Below, one piece after another: positions 34,116 to 45,417 of a DNA stretch of 64,000 nt. How positions within the stretch are numbered: position 1 is the first letter of the stretch; each line of letters opens with the position of its first letter. Location: NCBI GenBank assembly GCA_036936605.1, contig JAUPFV010000002.1, positions 130,370,376-130,434,375 of the forward strand, in the 5' to 3' direction. Source of the DNA: Limnanthes douglasii subsp. nivea. Lineage: Eukaryota; Streptophyta; Magnoliopsida; Brassicales; Limnanthaceae. Under the pieces are notes generated by a model, which saw nothing but the letters and a program-made list of their open reading frames with translations, searched no databases and was not told the DNA's origin. A program made the position numbers and the translations under genes.

Positions 34116-36894
34116 TTTCCTTTTCGGTCATCCGAACCGCTATTTTAACCTGCTTAAGTCATCTATATTTTGGCCATCCTAACTACGAGTTGTGTTTTGA
34201 TTTTGGTAATTAGAAAGCGGATGTTGCGGATAGATACAAGGAAGCTTTCGGCACTGACTACACTCATGTATTTTTCACGATTGAGTATTATACGCAAAAA
34301 TGCATTGGCTAAGTGGGTGAAGAAGACTAGAAACGATAATGGCATGGTTATCAACTTGAAATCCGTAATAATGTAAAGAGTAGAAAGAATCCTCAACTAG
34401 TTTTTCAATACAATAAATCGGGAAAGTATATTCAAATGGTGGCCGAAAAATATTGTAAAGGAAAGTCGACGGGAACAAAACAAATTGTTTTTCCATTCCA
34501 GTTGAAGAGGTTGTTGGTAAAACCGGATCAATAGAAGTTAAAAGGTTTTTTGTGGGATTCACAACCATGAGAGTTCGAAACATTTTGATGGTCATTCATA
34601 CGCATGTTATTTAAACAAAAAGGAAATGGAATTTTTAGAATAGTCAACCCATATGGGAACATGCTTTAGAGAAATATTGAACGGTGTTAAGAAGTTGAAT
34701 GAATATAATGTTTATTCCATACCCACTATTTATAAATCTAGGAATAAAAAACGGGTTTTGAAGAAGGCGGGCAGGTCACAACTCAATTTATGTTGGGAGA
34801 GCTTGAGAGGTATAATTATTATGAATGACATAAATCTGGTGAAAATGATGGGCAAGTCATTACTAATATATATTTTGCGCATCCAGTTAGTGCTGATCTG
34901 TTATAGATATTTCCAATAGTTTTGATCATGGATAGCATTTTCAATATCATAAGATATGGGATGTTATAGTTTGAGATCATAGGCCTGACATCTAATGATT
35001 TGACTCACGGTTCTGCTTTTTCTATTATGTTTAGGGAGAAATTAAACAAATTCAAATGGGTATTATAATGTTTGCAGTCATTGATTATCGGCACATGATT
35101 GAAGAACCATCCGTGATTTTGACTGACATAGATTTAGCGATGATGAACATCATAGTCTTCCCAAAGACTACACACATGCTATGTCGTTGATACATAAACC
35201 AAAATGTTGAGGGAAATACAAGAAATTATTTTACTAGAGAAAAACAATCATGCGAAGTTTGTTTTTGCTTGGAAAAAGATAGCATATATAACATCAGAAA
35301 TTGAATTCGATCATGTTAGAATTAAGATGCAGTTGGACTACAAAGAATATCATTTTGCAATCAAATACAGTGAAAAGTCACAACTTGAAAATTTACTGAT
35401 AAATTTATTGTTTGGAAAACAAATAAGTTCATGCATTTGGGACATTACACGACTAATCGGGTCGAGAGCACTCATTCTAACTTGAAGCATTACCTACGTA
35501 CAAGCAAACTCAACTTTGAGTTATTTTGGGCGAATGTGCATTCACTTGTCGAAATCCAACATTCTGATATTAAATCTTCTTTTGAAAAGAGTCGTTACAT
35601 AGCAGAACATAAATTTGCAGACAAAATTGGCGATGAAATTCGAAGTAAGGTTTCCCACGCGGTGTTAGAACTCTTTCTTATAGAATTGGAAAGTATTCAA
35701 GATTGGAAGAAAATTTCTATCGGAGATGGGGTTGATGTTAAACATGATACAACCGATGACGTTCGCATACTTTTTATAAGATCTACACATGATATGTTGT
35801 GCTATCACGGAACTCATGAGCAAGATAATAATGGAAAAGTTGCACATTTAGAAGTGTTTCATGACCATTTGAGGAGGTTACAAAGACAACTCCATACGGA
35901 TCGAACGATGATGGATATTCTCAAAAAATATCTGGATAAACTTGTAACTGGTATTATGAAGGCAAGAGACGAAAATCGTATAAAACACATTTACAAGAAA
36001 TAGTTTGAAATTGTTTATCCGGAGACATCTTCGCTATTAGAACCATTGGAGAAGTGGAAACACCATAATCATCTACATGTGAAAGAAAACTAGTTGTTGA
36101 TGCATCATTCACTAAACGAGATAAATATCATTGGGAACATGTGGATGTGGCTGATAAAGTCAGCAAAGCTTAGGTGCCAAATCTCTTTAAAACTCTAAAA
36201 GTTATAGCCCGTAAAGTAGTTTCAGGTGTTAATACGATTCGTGCAGATGTGCCTAAAGTACTTAGTATTTCTTCGATTGCGTCACTTTCTACAATAGTGT
36301 ACTAAGCTCTGTTCTAGGTGGGAAATAACTGATACACGATCCAAAATGATACTTGTAGTGGTTTCCGACACACTTCATTCCGTTTATAGCTGGTATAAAC
36401 GACGTTAGGCCTGATGGTCATTGCGGGTATCGTGCAATTTTATATGGGTTATATGTTCATCAAGATGGTTGGGCGGGGATTATGAAAGGAATTTACGATG
36501 AACTAATGGATAACTATGATGTATATAGCAAGATATATAATGGTAAATAAGTATATTTCAATTTGGCTGAAAGTATAAACTATTACAAAAAAAACAGCTC
36601 TCATGCATTATTGGATGACAATGTTGGAGATGGGTATAGCAATTGCAACAAGGTTTCAATGCATTTTTTATTTTGTATCATAAAAAGGATCTCACAATTG
36701 CATCCAAACTTTTCTACCATTGGGTGCACCCTATCAGATGTCCAAAAGACTTGAAATTGAGTTTGGTTTTGTTGATAATAACATTTCATCAATGTAACAT
36801 TAAATATCAACACTCATATTATGATTATAAACTGTTTTTACAGCTTTCCACTCTCGTTGATTGTCCATGTGCACGTATACATCATACATGGAAT

Positions 36895-37303
36895 GGCTTT
36901 GAACAGTAACTCGTCCCTGGACTATCCCACTTGGTGACAGATAGTCCCTGGACTTTCAAAAGTCCATTCGTAGTCCCTCGACTATCCAGTTTGGATAAAG
37001 TTAATCCCCTTGCATGTGTTGACTATCAATTTTTATGACAGATAGTCCTTCAACTATTCATTTTTGATAAATTTAGTCCTTTGACTTTCTATTTTTGATA
37101 AAGTTAGTCCCCTTAATAAACATGCACATGGGACTAACTTTATCCAAACTGGATAGTCCAGGGACTACCAACTGACTTTTGAAAGTCCAAGGACTATATG
37201 TCACCAAACTGGATAGTCCAGGGACTACGAATGGACTTTTGAAAGTCCAGGGACTATCTGTCACCAAAGTCGATAGTCCAGGGACGAGTTACTGTTCAAA
37301 GCC
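36895..37303. mobile_element. Foldback element copy 2 (409 bp)
   Basis: Ends GGCTTTGAACAGTAACTCGT and ACGAGTTACTGTTCAAAGCC are perfect inverted repeats, flanked by the perfect 10-bp duplication tacatggaat (36885-36894 and 37304-37313). The interior contains tandem and inverted copies of ACTGGATAGTCCAGGGACTAC and ACTTTTGAAAGTCC. It is inserted in the C-terminal part of the transposase relic. Confidence 0.92.
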
Positions 37304-37762
37304 TACATGGAATGCATTGTGTATGGATGATGCTTCCACTTGGGAATTACCATTACTTAGTCGTTACAAGACATATGTGGAACTTGAAGGTTAAAATCCA
37401 ATTAGTCCCTTCCCATAAGTAACTGATTTGGATGAATTTATTTAGTTGGTTAATGTTATTTTGTACTGCATCTATGTATTACTTCAAACTTATCGTACTT
37501 AATATTTTATGTTCTTACTTAAATTTTTTAATATATTGTATTCATACTTAATATGTTGTGCTCGTACTTATAATAAAGATAAATAAATCTACTACAAAAG
37601 AAACAACGATGACTTGTAATTTCATAAAATTTCATAAAATGAACAACGATGACTTGTAATTTAAATACAGAATTAAAGATAATGTTAGGGTAACATAACT
37701 TAACATATGATATAAAATTGTTTGAAATTATAGCCTTCGTTATAGGTAATACTACATATTTT

Positions 37763-38246
37763 TTACTCCTTTAAGACGATTTGATCCTTCACATATTGCA
37801 GAATATCTTTGGACAAATAGTCAATGATTTTTAAACCAAATGACTCAGATGCTTCATTCCTAATATCTGGTGGCTGGTATAAAAATATTGGTCAGCTTGT
37901 AATATACTTGTATATTGTCACTACATCTTTACGGCTATAAGGAAAGCATTGGAGTTTCCCTAGATTTGCCGCCGTACATGAAATACATCATACATAACAC
38001 TTCGTTGAAAAATCCATTGATAGGCATTGAACAGTAAATCCTCTATCGACTATCACGTTTGGTGGCAGATAGTCCAAGGACTGTCAACAGATATTTGAAA
38101 GTCAATGGACTATCTGCCACCAAACACGATAGTCGAGGGACGATGTATTGTTCAAAACCTTCATTGGTATTATCATTCGACCAAGTAAACTTCACATGTT
38201 TTGAAACTTTGAGTAGATGAGCATCATCTAACATGCTCCAATTCAT
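37763..38246 (-). pseudogene. SANT-like small ORF, family copy 4, split by a foldback element
   Basis: Minus strand: MNWSMLDDAHLLKVSKHVKF from 38246, then foldback element 3, then FFNEVLCMMYFMYGGKSRET (about 38010-37950), and in a shifted frame YSRKDVVTIYKYI and LKIIDYLSKDILQYVKDQI to a stop near 37763. It matches copies 1-3 segment by segment. It is convergent with the transposase relic ending at 37394. A solo LTR (38265-38619) sits directly upstream. Confidence 0.65.
38023..38159. mobile_element. Foldback element copy 3 (137 bp)
   Basis: Starts GGCATTGAACAGTA and ends ATGTATTGTTCAAAACC. Inner arms around ACTATCACGTTTGGTGGCAG are complementary. The flanks tccattgata (38013-38022) and ttcattggta (38160-38169) are a 10-bp duplication with two differences. 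It is the shortest member of the family and interrupts SANT-like copy 4. Confidence 0.85.
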
Positions 38247-38264
38247 ATTGATGAACGTTATAAG

Positions 38265-38619
38265 TGGTGAGGATAATTTCTGACTGAATAATATTTTGGG
38301 AAAGAGTTTTATATATAATATTTAGAGTGAAATACAGATAGATGAAGAGGTGTGTACTAGCAGTAAAGTTTTTATCACCCTCATAAATGAAAGTAGTTGG
38401 GATATTTATACTTGTTTAGTGACTTATGGGCCTTCTGGGTCGGATTATGGGCTTGGATCAAGTTTAAAAACCCACAAGCCCAAGACAATAAATAACTAGC
38501 AAGTTGCTGAGTCACAATCCACTTGGTTGTATTTTTTTGTGGGGCATGGTACTGGATATGTCTGAACTGCCCTTCGGATTTATGTAGTTCACCATTATCA
38601 AAGAATTCTGACCTCATAA
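38265..38619 (-). repeat. Solo LTR of the D/E family
   Basis: TGGTGAGGATAATTTC to GACCTCATAA, 355 bp, flanked on both sides by ataag (38260-38264 and 38620-38624). It shares ATCACCCTCATAAATGAAAG and GATATTTATACTTG with LTRs D and E, but no internal region follows. The terminal CA has become AA. Such solo LTRs arise by recombination between the two LTRs of one element. Confidence 0.8.
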
Positions 38620-38699
38620 ATAAGAAAATAGTTGAAGTTGTATGTTTAGAATAAGGCAAGCCATTAGCCTTTTATAGAAGATTTAATCTCAAGATTGGT

Positions 38700-39135
38700 G
38701 GGAATGAATGAGCGGGATTTTATTTTGGCGGCAAGTCGAATGTGGGAAATATTTTTTGGCAAAATATGGCACCATAGGTTCTTCCTCATATGCACTAATA
38801 ATGCACAAGTATCCATACCATCGATGCTAAGTCGATGACACTATTGATGCACTTCATTGTGCACCAATGATGCAAAAATAAGGCACCATCGATGCAGAGT
38901 AGGATGCACCGATGGTGCCCACGACTTGGCACCAATGGTGCTACGCACCAACCGTGCAACAGCCCATGGTTGGTGCCTAGCACCATCGGCGTGGGATGAT
39001 CAGTAAATGAAACAGGAATCCCATGCCATAGGCGTACAAAAGGTCAAACTATGATGCATACTTGTTTGCATCATGGGTGCAGAGTAGTGTGCACCATTGG
39101 TTCTCATGACTCAGTTTCCATGGTGAAACATACTT
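38700..39135. repeat. Palindromic word array, GCACCATCGATGC type
   Basis: Repeated GCACCATCGATGC, GCACCAATGGTGC, GCACCGATGGTGCC and variants, many self-complementary, at intervals of about 12-30 bp. A further copy of the phrase (TGCACCATCGGTGCACAAC) appears at 51762, on the other side of element B, so the array-bearing host element was probably continuous before B inserted. Confidence 0.55.
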
Positions 39136-39499
39136 GTGTTTTTTCATGCGCAATTTTTTTTCTTGGTTTTTTATTAGTTTTAGTCTAAGTTTACGTCTAC
39201 ATGTTTAGGGTCAATCTTATCCTACGTTTATGGTTAGTATAACTCTTAGTTTATGCATAAATTTTAGTATAATTTTTATTGTTAGTTTCGAGTATAAATT
39301 TTATTTTTGTGGTTAGTTTAGAGTATAAGTTTTAGGTTTATGGTTAGTTTATAGTATAAGTTCTATGCATATTTTTAGTCAATTTTTTATTCTTATTCCC
39401 AATAATTAAGGGTTATTAAAATTCAAGTATAATAAGGTACTAAATATTAGTAAATTTGGATAATAAATTATAAACTACATAATAGACTAAGCATAATGA

Positions 39500-40960
39500 G
39501 GTAGTATAAGTTCAAATAATTCGTCGTCCAATACGATACTATACATAAACATAAGGAAATCATAGGTCAACCAAGCATAACCAAAAAAATCCAATAAGAA
39601 AGACAACTAGCAAAGGAGAAATAAGCTGGAATACTTGTTGTTTTCACTCTAGTGCACCCTCTAAACCTTCTCGAATAGACAGGTTGTTCAAAGATCAAAT
39701 TGCCTCCAAGAGTCTATCGTCAATAGTGCGCGCAAGTGGGGTAATCATGTACCAACCATAATTGTCTAGGTAATGCCCATATTTGGTCGTCATCGATCAC
39801 TTATAACTGTCAACGGTAAGCGATCATCAGGAAGTAAGTGATGATGCTAATCTAGCCAAGAACTCTCACGTCAAGTGTATTGAGCAAGATCTTCCTTCTT
39901 GTAACCAGACATCATCGTTAGTCTGCTAAAGATAGCAATTCTTGGTAAATTTATTCTGCAACCATTTTATCTTGAACCCAACGCCTCTAGTGGAATCTGA
40001 ATCTGAGCGAACCTCCTCGACACTCAGTCCTAACATACTCGCATAATACCCAAAAACCTCCTCACGTGGGGCCATAACCACATCTAAAATACTACCAAAT
40101 ACAGGGAAACTTTTAATGCAACTAATGTCATCTATGGTGATGGTCATCTCCCCAAAGCTTAAGTGGAATATGTTGATCTCCTGATGAGAACGCTCGAAAA
40201 ATACCTCATTAAGTACAGAATTAGTGAAGTACTAAGGTAGGTAAGCAATGAGTGGTCTGAATGAAGTAGGAGCTAAGTGACGTTAGACCTCTGGTTGAAC
40301 GTTCAAGTCCCATATACTTAGTACATTATAATGTGCATGTATGCCTAAAGAACTGCGCGGTTGTAAATAAAATAGTACGTAAGATAATATAAGACATTAA
40401 AATTTAACTAATAAAAACATATAATAACTTGATACTTACTTGGATGATGATGACGTGGAACGCCTCGTGATCCTAGTAGTCAGGATAGAGTGGTATCTTG
40501 TTGCATCTCAAAAATACAAACAACTACCTATGTTACTCTATATGGATGACATCAACTTCCTCTGCATCCAAGACATCCTGCTCAGGTTCACCAGTAGCAT
40601 CCACCCTAATGCTAATTGATGGTGTTCATGTTGATGTATGCGCTGGGGGTGGTACACGATGAACGGAGGGTGGCGGTGATGTATGCTCAACATGTGATCC
40701 TTACACTGTAGGTGATCGTACATGTGGTGCATCACGGCTTGATGAGCCCCCAGCAGCCTCGTCAATTGTTTTCTCAACAGTTTTTTATTCCTTTGGCCTT
40801 TGTGGATCTGGCGTCATGACCACTCACTATGCTCCTCTTCTATCTCCTCCTCCCTCGACTTTCGTTCATGTTTTTTTTCGCTGACCCTCTCATATTCGAC
40901 AAACTTAACGATCGCAATATTTTTAAAAGGGTTGAATCACTCTGGATTGCGGAAGACCTT
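39500..40960 (-). pseudogene. Plant mobile domain (PMD) protein relic
   Basis: Minus strand: SFRPLIAYLP (about 40260), then HLSFGEMTITIDDISCIKSF (about 40160-40100), the hallmark 'F.L..GE.TITL.D......P' of the plant mobile domain, then MAPREEVFGYYASMLGLS and VGFKIKWLQNKF to about 39926, and decayed remains to about 39500. Upstream (40950-40560) a Ser/Pro-rich region, GSSSRDAPHVRSP and DVLDAEEVDVIHIE, resembles the variable part of transposon-borne PMD proteins. PMD genes occur both in hosts (MAIL1-type) and in MULEs and retrotransposons. Stops are present and the surroundings are transposon-like. Confidence 0.6.
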
Positions 40961-41040
40961 CAATATTTTTGCCAAATGTTTAATAATCAACAAAGTGAGC
41001 ACTAAAATAAAAAATAAAAAATAAGGTTAGTCACAGAAAA

Positions 41041-41058
41041 TATATATATATATATATA
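41041..41058. repeat. (TA)n microsatellite, target of element B
   Basis: An 18-bp AT-dinucleotide run directly left of element B. It resumes to the right of B (51590-51606). The 5-bp duplication atata is therefore contained in the repeat and is less informative than usual. Confidence 0.8.
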
Positions 41059-41562
41059 TGGTGTGGATAAAAGTAGCCTGAGGGTAGGCTGGTAATTTTA
41101 AGTGGAGTTTTAAGGCGGCGTAAGGGTGTTTCACTGTGATGTGGTGGTGTTTAAGGGTGTTTTAAGATATTTCAGGGTGTTTCAAAGTGTTTCAAGGGTG
41201 GAGAGAGAATTAAGCAGCCTGACAGTAGTTAATTTTTCTTACCCATAGTTAATGCTGGTGGTTGGGTATTTATAGTGTGAAATTTGGGCCCTTATGGGCT
41301 TTCGGGTCAAGTTTAATGGACCCGGGTCATGTTTAAAGACCCATGAGTTTTAAGCAGATGTACAGGTAGCTTAGTCAGATAGTGATTAGGTTTTTTAGTA
41401 CTTTAGTCATAGTTCGAACTGCCTTATGTTTGCAGTGTTCAAAGTCATCTGTCCGGTTCAACCAGTGCTGTTCGAACTGAAGTCATGGAGTCTGTCCGAA
41501 TTTACGGGGTGATTTTACTTTGGACTACCCTTCCGGGGAGCTCTTCGAATTCAGACTCATCA
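41059..41562 (-). repeat. 3' LTR of element B
   Basis: TGGTGTGGATAAAAG to AGACTCATCA, 504 bp. It differs from the 5' LTR at four positions (CAGGGT/CATGGT, GACAG/GGCAG, GTAG/GCAG, TTCAGA/TTCGGA). The polypurine tract follows on the inner side at 41563. Confidence 0.95.
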
Positions 41563-41718
41563 GGAGCCCCTTTTTTAGGTATTTGAACAAGTGTCCTTGT
41601 TAAAGAACTGAAAAACAGTCCGATTGAAGAAGTGGTTTTCCAATTCGAAGAGAATTTAGATAGGCCCGGACAGCCCAACCGTTATGAATTCCAAACGGTT
41701 CTTTGCCAGAGGTAGTGG

Positions 41719-41897
41719 GACACGTGTCACCCTCTGGTTGGTTACTTTTAGCCGTTTTCTCACCTTGAAAGTTGCACCACTTTTTCGAACAAGTTACTTC
41801 TTTAAATGCTATTGATGACGTCAGCGCCGTTTTTAATCATTGCCCAACTTTTCGGATTCTCCTAGGAATCAAACTCTTCTTTACATTTACTATAAAT
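41719..41897 (+). promoter_or_regulatory. aORF promoter region of element B
   Basis: GACACGTGTC (41719-41728), TGACGTCA (41816-41823) and TATAAAT (41891-41897), with the last 102 bp before the aORF ATG, exactly as in element A. Confidence 0.65.
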
Positions 41898-41992
41898 TCC
41901 ATTTGTCTTTCACAGTCTCATTTTCACTTTTACTTTGCCATTTCACTCAAAACTTCATCTCTCTAAAACTTCAAACTTCTCTTAGTTGTTTT

Positions 41993-44952
41993 ATGTTCAC
42001 AGCAAGAACAGCTCTAATCAAGGGTGGCTGGCTCAATCTTTCAGAACTAGAGAAAGCTCAAAGGGTTGAAAAAGAGAAGAGACTTGCAGCAGGGCTTCCA
42101 GCGTCGCCTGCTGAAAATCCAGCCCCTTCAATCGAAGAATCTGATAGAGGTTCGTCGTCTTCGAAAGGTACGAAACCTAGAAAACTCTTTCAATCAACAC
42201 TCTCCCCAATAGTTTCTGGCTCATCAGTCCAAGAGTCAATCCCCACTGTCGAACCGGGGGTCGCTGTTACAAGTGTTAGGAAGAAAACCACTTTTATTGC
42301 TATGGGGTCCGACTCCGATCATTCTCCAGACAAGCTGATCATGAAAAGACCAAGTAGACTGGTTAAGGGACTCTCCTCAAAAAATACCAGTGAGTCAGGG
42401 TCCGGGACAACTGTTAGGACCCTCCGGGAGAGGCCGGTTGGTCCGGAGGCTAGCAGTCCACTACCTCCTAAGGAAACTTCGACCTCAGAAGCTCAAACTG
42501 AGGTGAGAACTCAGAAACATACAACGAGCCGCCAGTCCGGAGGATCAGCTATGCCAAGCTTCATCCCTCCCCGGGCTGTTTCTGCAGAAGCTCCCCCAAC
42601 AGTAATGGAGGAGAGGATGGAAGACTCCACTGAGGAGGTCAGGTTTGAGTCCGAGTCTTCCGGACAAGCTGAAACTGCTATAATTGTTGCCAAGAAAGGC
42701 AAAGAGGACTTGTACCTGAGCCATCCGGATCTGCCGGAGAGCCTTGAAGGGAAAGTTGGGCCCTGCTTTCACAAGGTAGAATTTAAGTATCTTTTGTCTT
42801 TGTTAAAAACCAAGTACATGTTTATTCATACTAGAGACTTGGGACGGCTTCGCACTAAGTGGGGGATCCCTGAAAACGTAAAGATCCGAATTCCCATCGA
42901 TCCGGAGACCCCGATGGATTGCTAGAGAAACGAGATTGTCTTTTTTACGGAGCTGTTCAATTGGGGACTCAGGTTCTCATTGGATCCGGAGATAGTGCGC
43001 TATTTCCATTTAGTCAAGCTATGTCCATCGCAGCTGAGCCCCAACGGATGGTACACCTTGATGTCATGCATTATGGCGTCTAGGCTGTCCGGAATCCCTC
43101 TTCCCATGGAAGAGTTTGCTGCTGTGGCTAATCTGTGCAAGCACCACCAGTTCCCTTTTTATCATTTTAATATGGGGAACAATCTGAAAGCCGTCGATGA
43201 TCTCCTGGAGTCGGAGAATAAATGGAGGAGCCAGTTCTTGTTTATAAGTGGCTCATGGGAGAATGGTAAGAAGATTAAGGTTGGGGAGAATCCTAGCCTT
43301 CTTCGAAGTAGATGGAGAAGCGATCGTAAGTTCTTTCCTTAAGTTCCTGTTCGTATCTTCCCTTCTTTAAGCTTTCACTAACTAGTTATTCTTTTGTTTT
43401 ATTAGAACTGCCAAAAGAGTTCGGAGACTATCTGAAAGCCGGACAGGACACCTGTGGCAAGATAAATACATGGGCCGCAGAGAACTGGGAGAACCGGTTT
43501 CACAAGGCTTTCACTTCGGGGAACTTGGCGAGATCTCACCTGTGGAACACCACAGGTCGAAGGGATTTAACATGGGAGGAGTTCTCCACCCCTCCTGATG
43601 ATGACATAGTGCTGAGAAGGTCTCATGAGCTAGATGGGACCCTTTTCCTTCCTCTCCGGGCCAAAGCCCCAAGTAAAATGAAGGGCCAAAAGAAGAAAGG
43701 GAGGAAAATAGCAACGGATACGGAGAAAAAGGCTCCAACTGACACAGAGGTGCCAGTCCCAGCCCAAGTTGATGCAAACCTTCTTCAGGTGGTAGAAGTA
43801 GAAAGTAAGAAACACGGAGAGACTCCCTCAAAACCTTCAAGGGCCTCCAAACGAACTCGCAAGCAAACGAGTGACAGTGTTGATAGGGAGGCCAAAAAGA
43901 AGAAGATTTCTCAAGAAGAAGAGTTTGCTCCCCGGGACCCGGAGCCCACTTTCCCTATTGATCCAACGTTGGCTGAAGAGATCCCAGAGAATCTTAACGA
44001 AGGAATTCCAAGGGAACTCCATACTGATGAGATTGAAAGGGGAGAGATCAATATGGACGAAGTGGATGTCACCGGCCTGGGTCCTCTAGGTGATTACTTT
44101 CTTGGTCTGTCAAGAGATGAGTTTGCTGGGCCATATGTTCCCCCAAGCAGCTCCAACACAGTAAACTTCAACGGTAAGACTTTCTTGGTTTCCAGCGAGA
44201 GAGACGTTATAGCTCATTCCCTCCTGAGCAACGTACAACCCGTACTTACCCTGGAAAGGCAAGTCCGGAGTCAGGCAGAGTCCATCAAAGAACTTAAGTC
44301 TGAGAAGGAGTCACTGTCCGAAAAACTCAGGACTGCCACTACTAAGGTTGACTTGCTCAAGGAGTCAAACGAACAGCTAAAGGAAAATCAAGAGAAAAGC
44401 AACACAAAAGTTTCTTCTTTAGAAAAGACTGTGAAAGATCTCCAGGCTAAGCTGTCCGGATTGGAGAAGGACTTGGCAGTATCAAGGGGAGAAACTGCAG
44501 CAAAGGAGAAGATTGTCACCAACCTGACCACTGACAAACTTGCTTTAGAGAATGCAGTGACTCAGGCTGTCGAGGAGAAAAATGCTTTGGTGAAGGATCA
44601 AGAAGCTATGATCAAGGCCAAAATCAATGCTTATGCCAGGGAGATGATACGGAGTGAGGAATTATTGATTGAAAAGGTGAAGTCCGACATGGTCCTCCTA
44701 TTTCACGAGAAGTTCCCGAAGAGGAGACTTGGGGACTTATGGCGTTACGTGGATGACGATGATCTCCCATATTGGACCATGGTTGATGAAGGGTACACTG
44801 ATATATCCTCATCTGGTGACGAGGAGGAAACCGGAGAGAGTCCGGGTGAAGAAGAGGCTGACCCCAAAGGCAAGAAGGTCATTGAGGAAAAAAGCGATAT
44901 CAAGACCAAGGGAACAGATGAGGGTGAGCCATCTTCAAAGGCCCCACCTTAG
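41993..44952 (+). pseudogene. aORF of element B (959 codons over two exons), one nonsense codon
   Basis: Exon 1 41993-43325, intron 43326-43405 (80 bp), exon 2 43406-44952. Exon lengths equal those of element A (1333 and 1547 bp). It starts MFTARTALIKGGWLNLSELEK; the central DPEIVRYFHLVKL block, the basic stretch, the coiled coil and the acidic tail are as in A. The single stop is a TAG at codon 311 (42923-42925), where A has Lys, and B is open where A has its stop. A shared length with different breaks means the common ancestor was intact. Confidence 0.88.
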
Positions 44953-44984
44953 TTGGTAATTTATTCTGTTTACTTTTTGTTCGA

Positions 44985-45105
44985 ACCAAAGTCCTTGGAA
45001 GGCCAATGCACCTTTTTTTGTGATGCTGTCCGTTTTGACCGGACAGATTTTTGTATTGTGTTTAAACTTGTTTAAAAATTCCTTGGAAGGCCAAGGCAAC
45101 TTTAA
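44985..45105. terminator. Paired hairpin motifs between convergent aORF and pol (element B)
   Basis: AGTCCTTGGAAGGCCAATGC (near 44990) and ATTCCTTGGAAGGCCAAGGC (near 45078). The first has one mismatch in its stem. Position as in element A; role inferred. Confidence 0.45.
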
Positions 45106-45417
45106 GTTTATTGAATGAACGTTTTATCTCGCACAACCCTTCTCTTATTCCATAGTCTGTTTAAATATCTTGGAGTTTAAGTAATTTCGAGTTATCGTGT
45201 TGTGAGAGTGTTTAGTTTCTCTGGCTAGAATTTAAGTAGCCCTTAGATCTTTCAGTCCGGATAGTATGACAATTAACAGAATTTTGCAAAAACTTAGAAA
45301 ATTAATTCAAGAAAGTTCCAAGTTTCATTTAAAGCTCTCCGTGGCGCCGAAGAGAGGTAGTGGTATGCCCCCAAATATTTACATGGATATTTAAACAAGT
45401 AAATATTTACATAAGTT

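Larger units (their letters stand above)
33795..37394 (+). pseudogene. FAR1-type MULE transposase relic with OTU-like domain
   Basis: N-terminal MNMSQADLGISMKDLLSLEK (33801); a repeat-filled gap (33915-34110); a FAR1-type region with GTKQIVFPFQLK and CGIHNHESS (34480-34580, the HNHE of the zinc-binding fold); transposase core FPIVLIMDSIFN (34909-34945, first Asp) and VILTDIDLAMMN (35115-35150, second Asp) and HLGHYTTNRVESTHSNLKHY (35434-35495, with the catalytic Glu region); HDMLCYHGT as a decayed SWIM; then an OTU-like block IPFIAGINDVRPDGHCGYRA (36379-36440) with GFVDNN further on (36765). Many stops. The tail is split by foldback element 2 (36895-37303) and ends near 37394. This domain order is known for plant MULE proteins. 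Confidence 0.72.
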
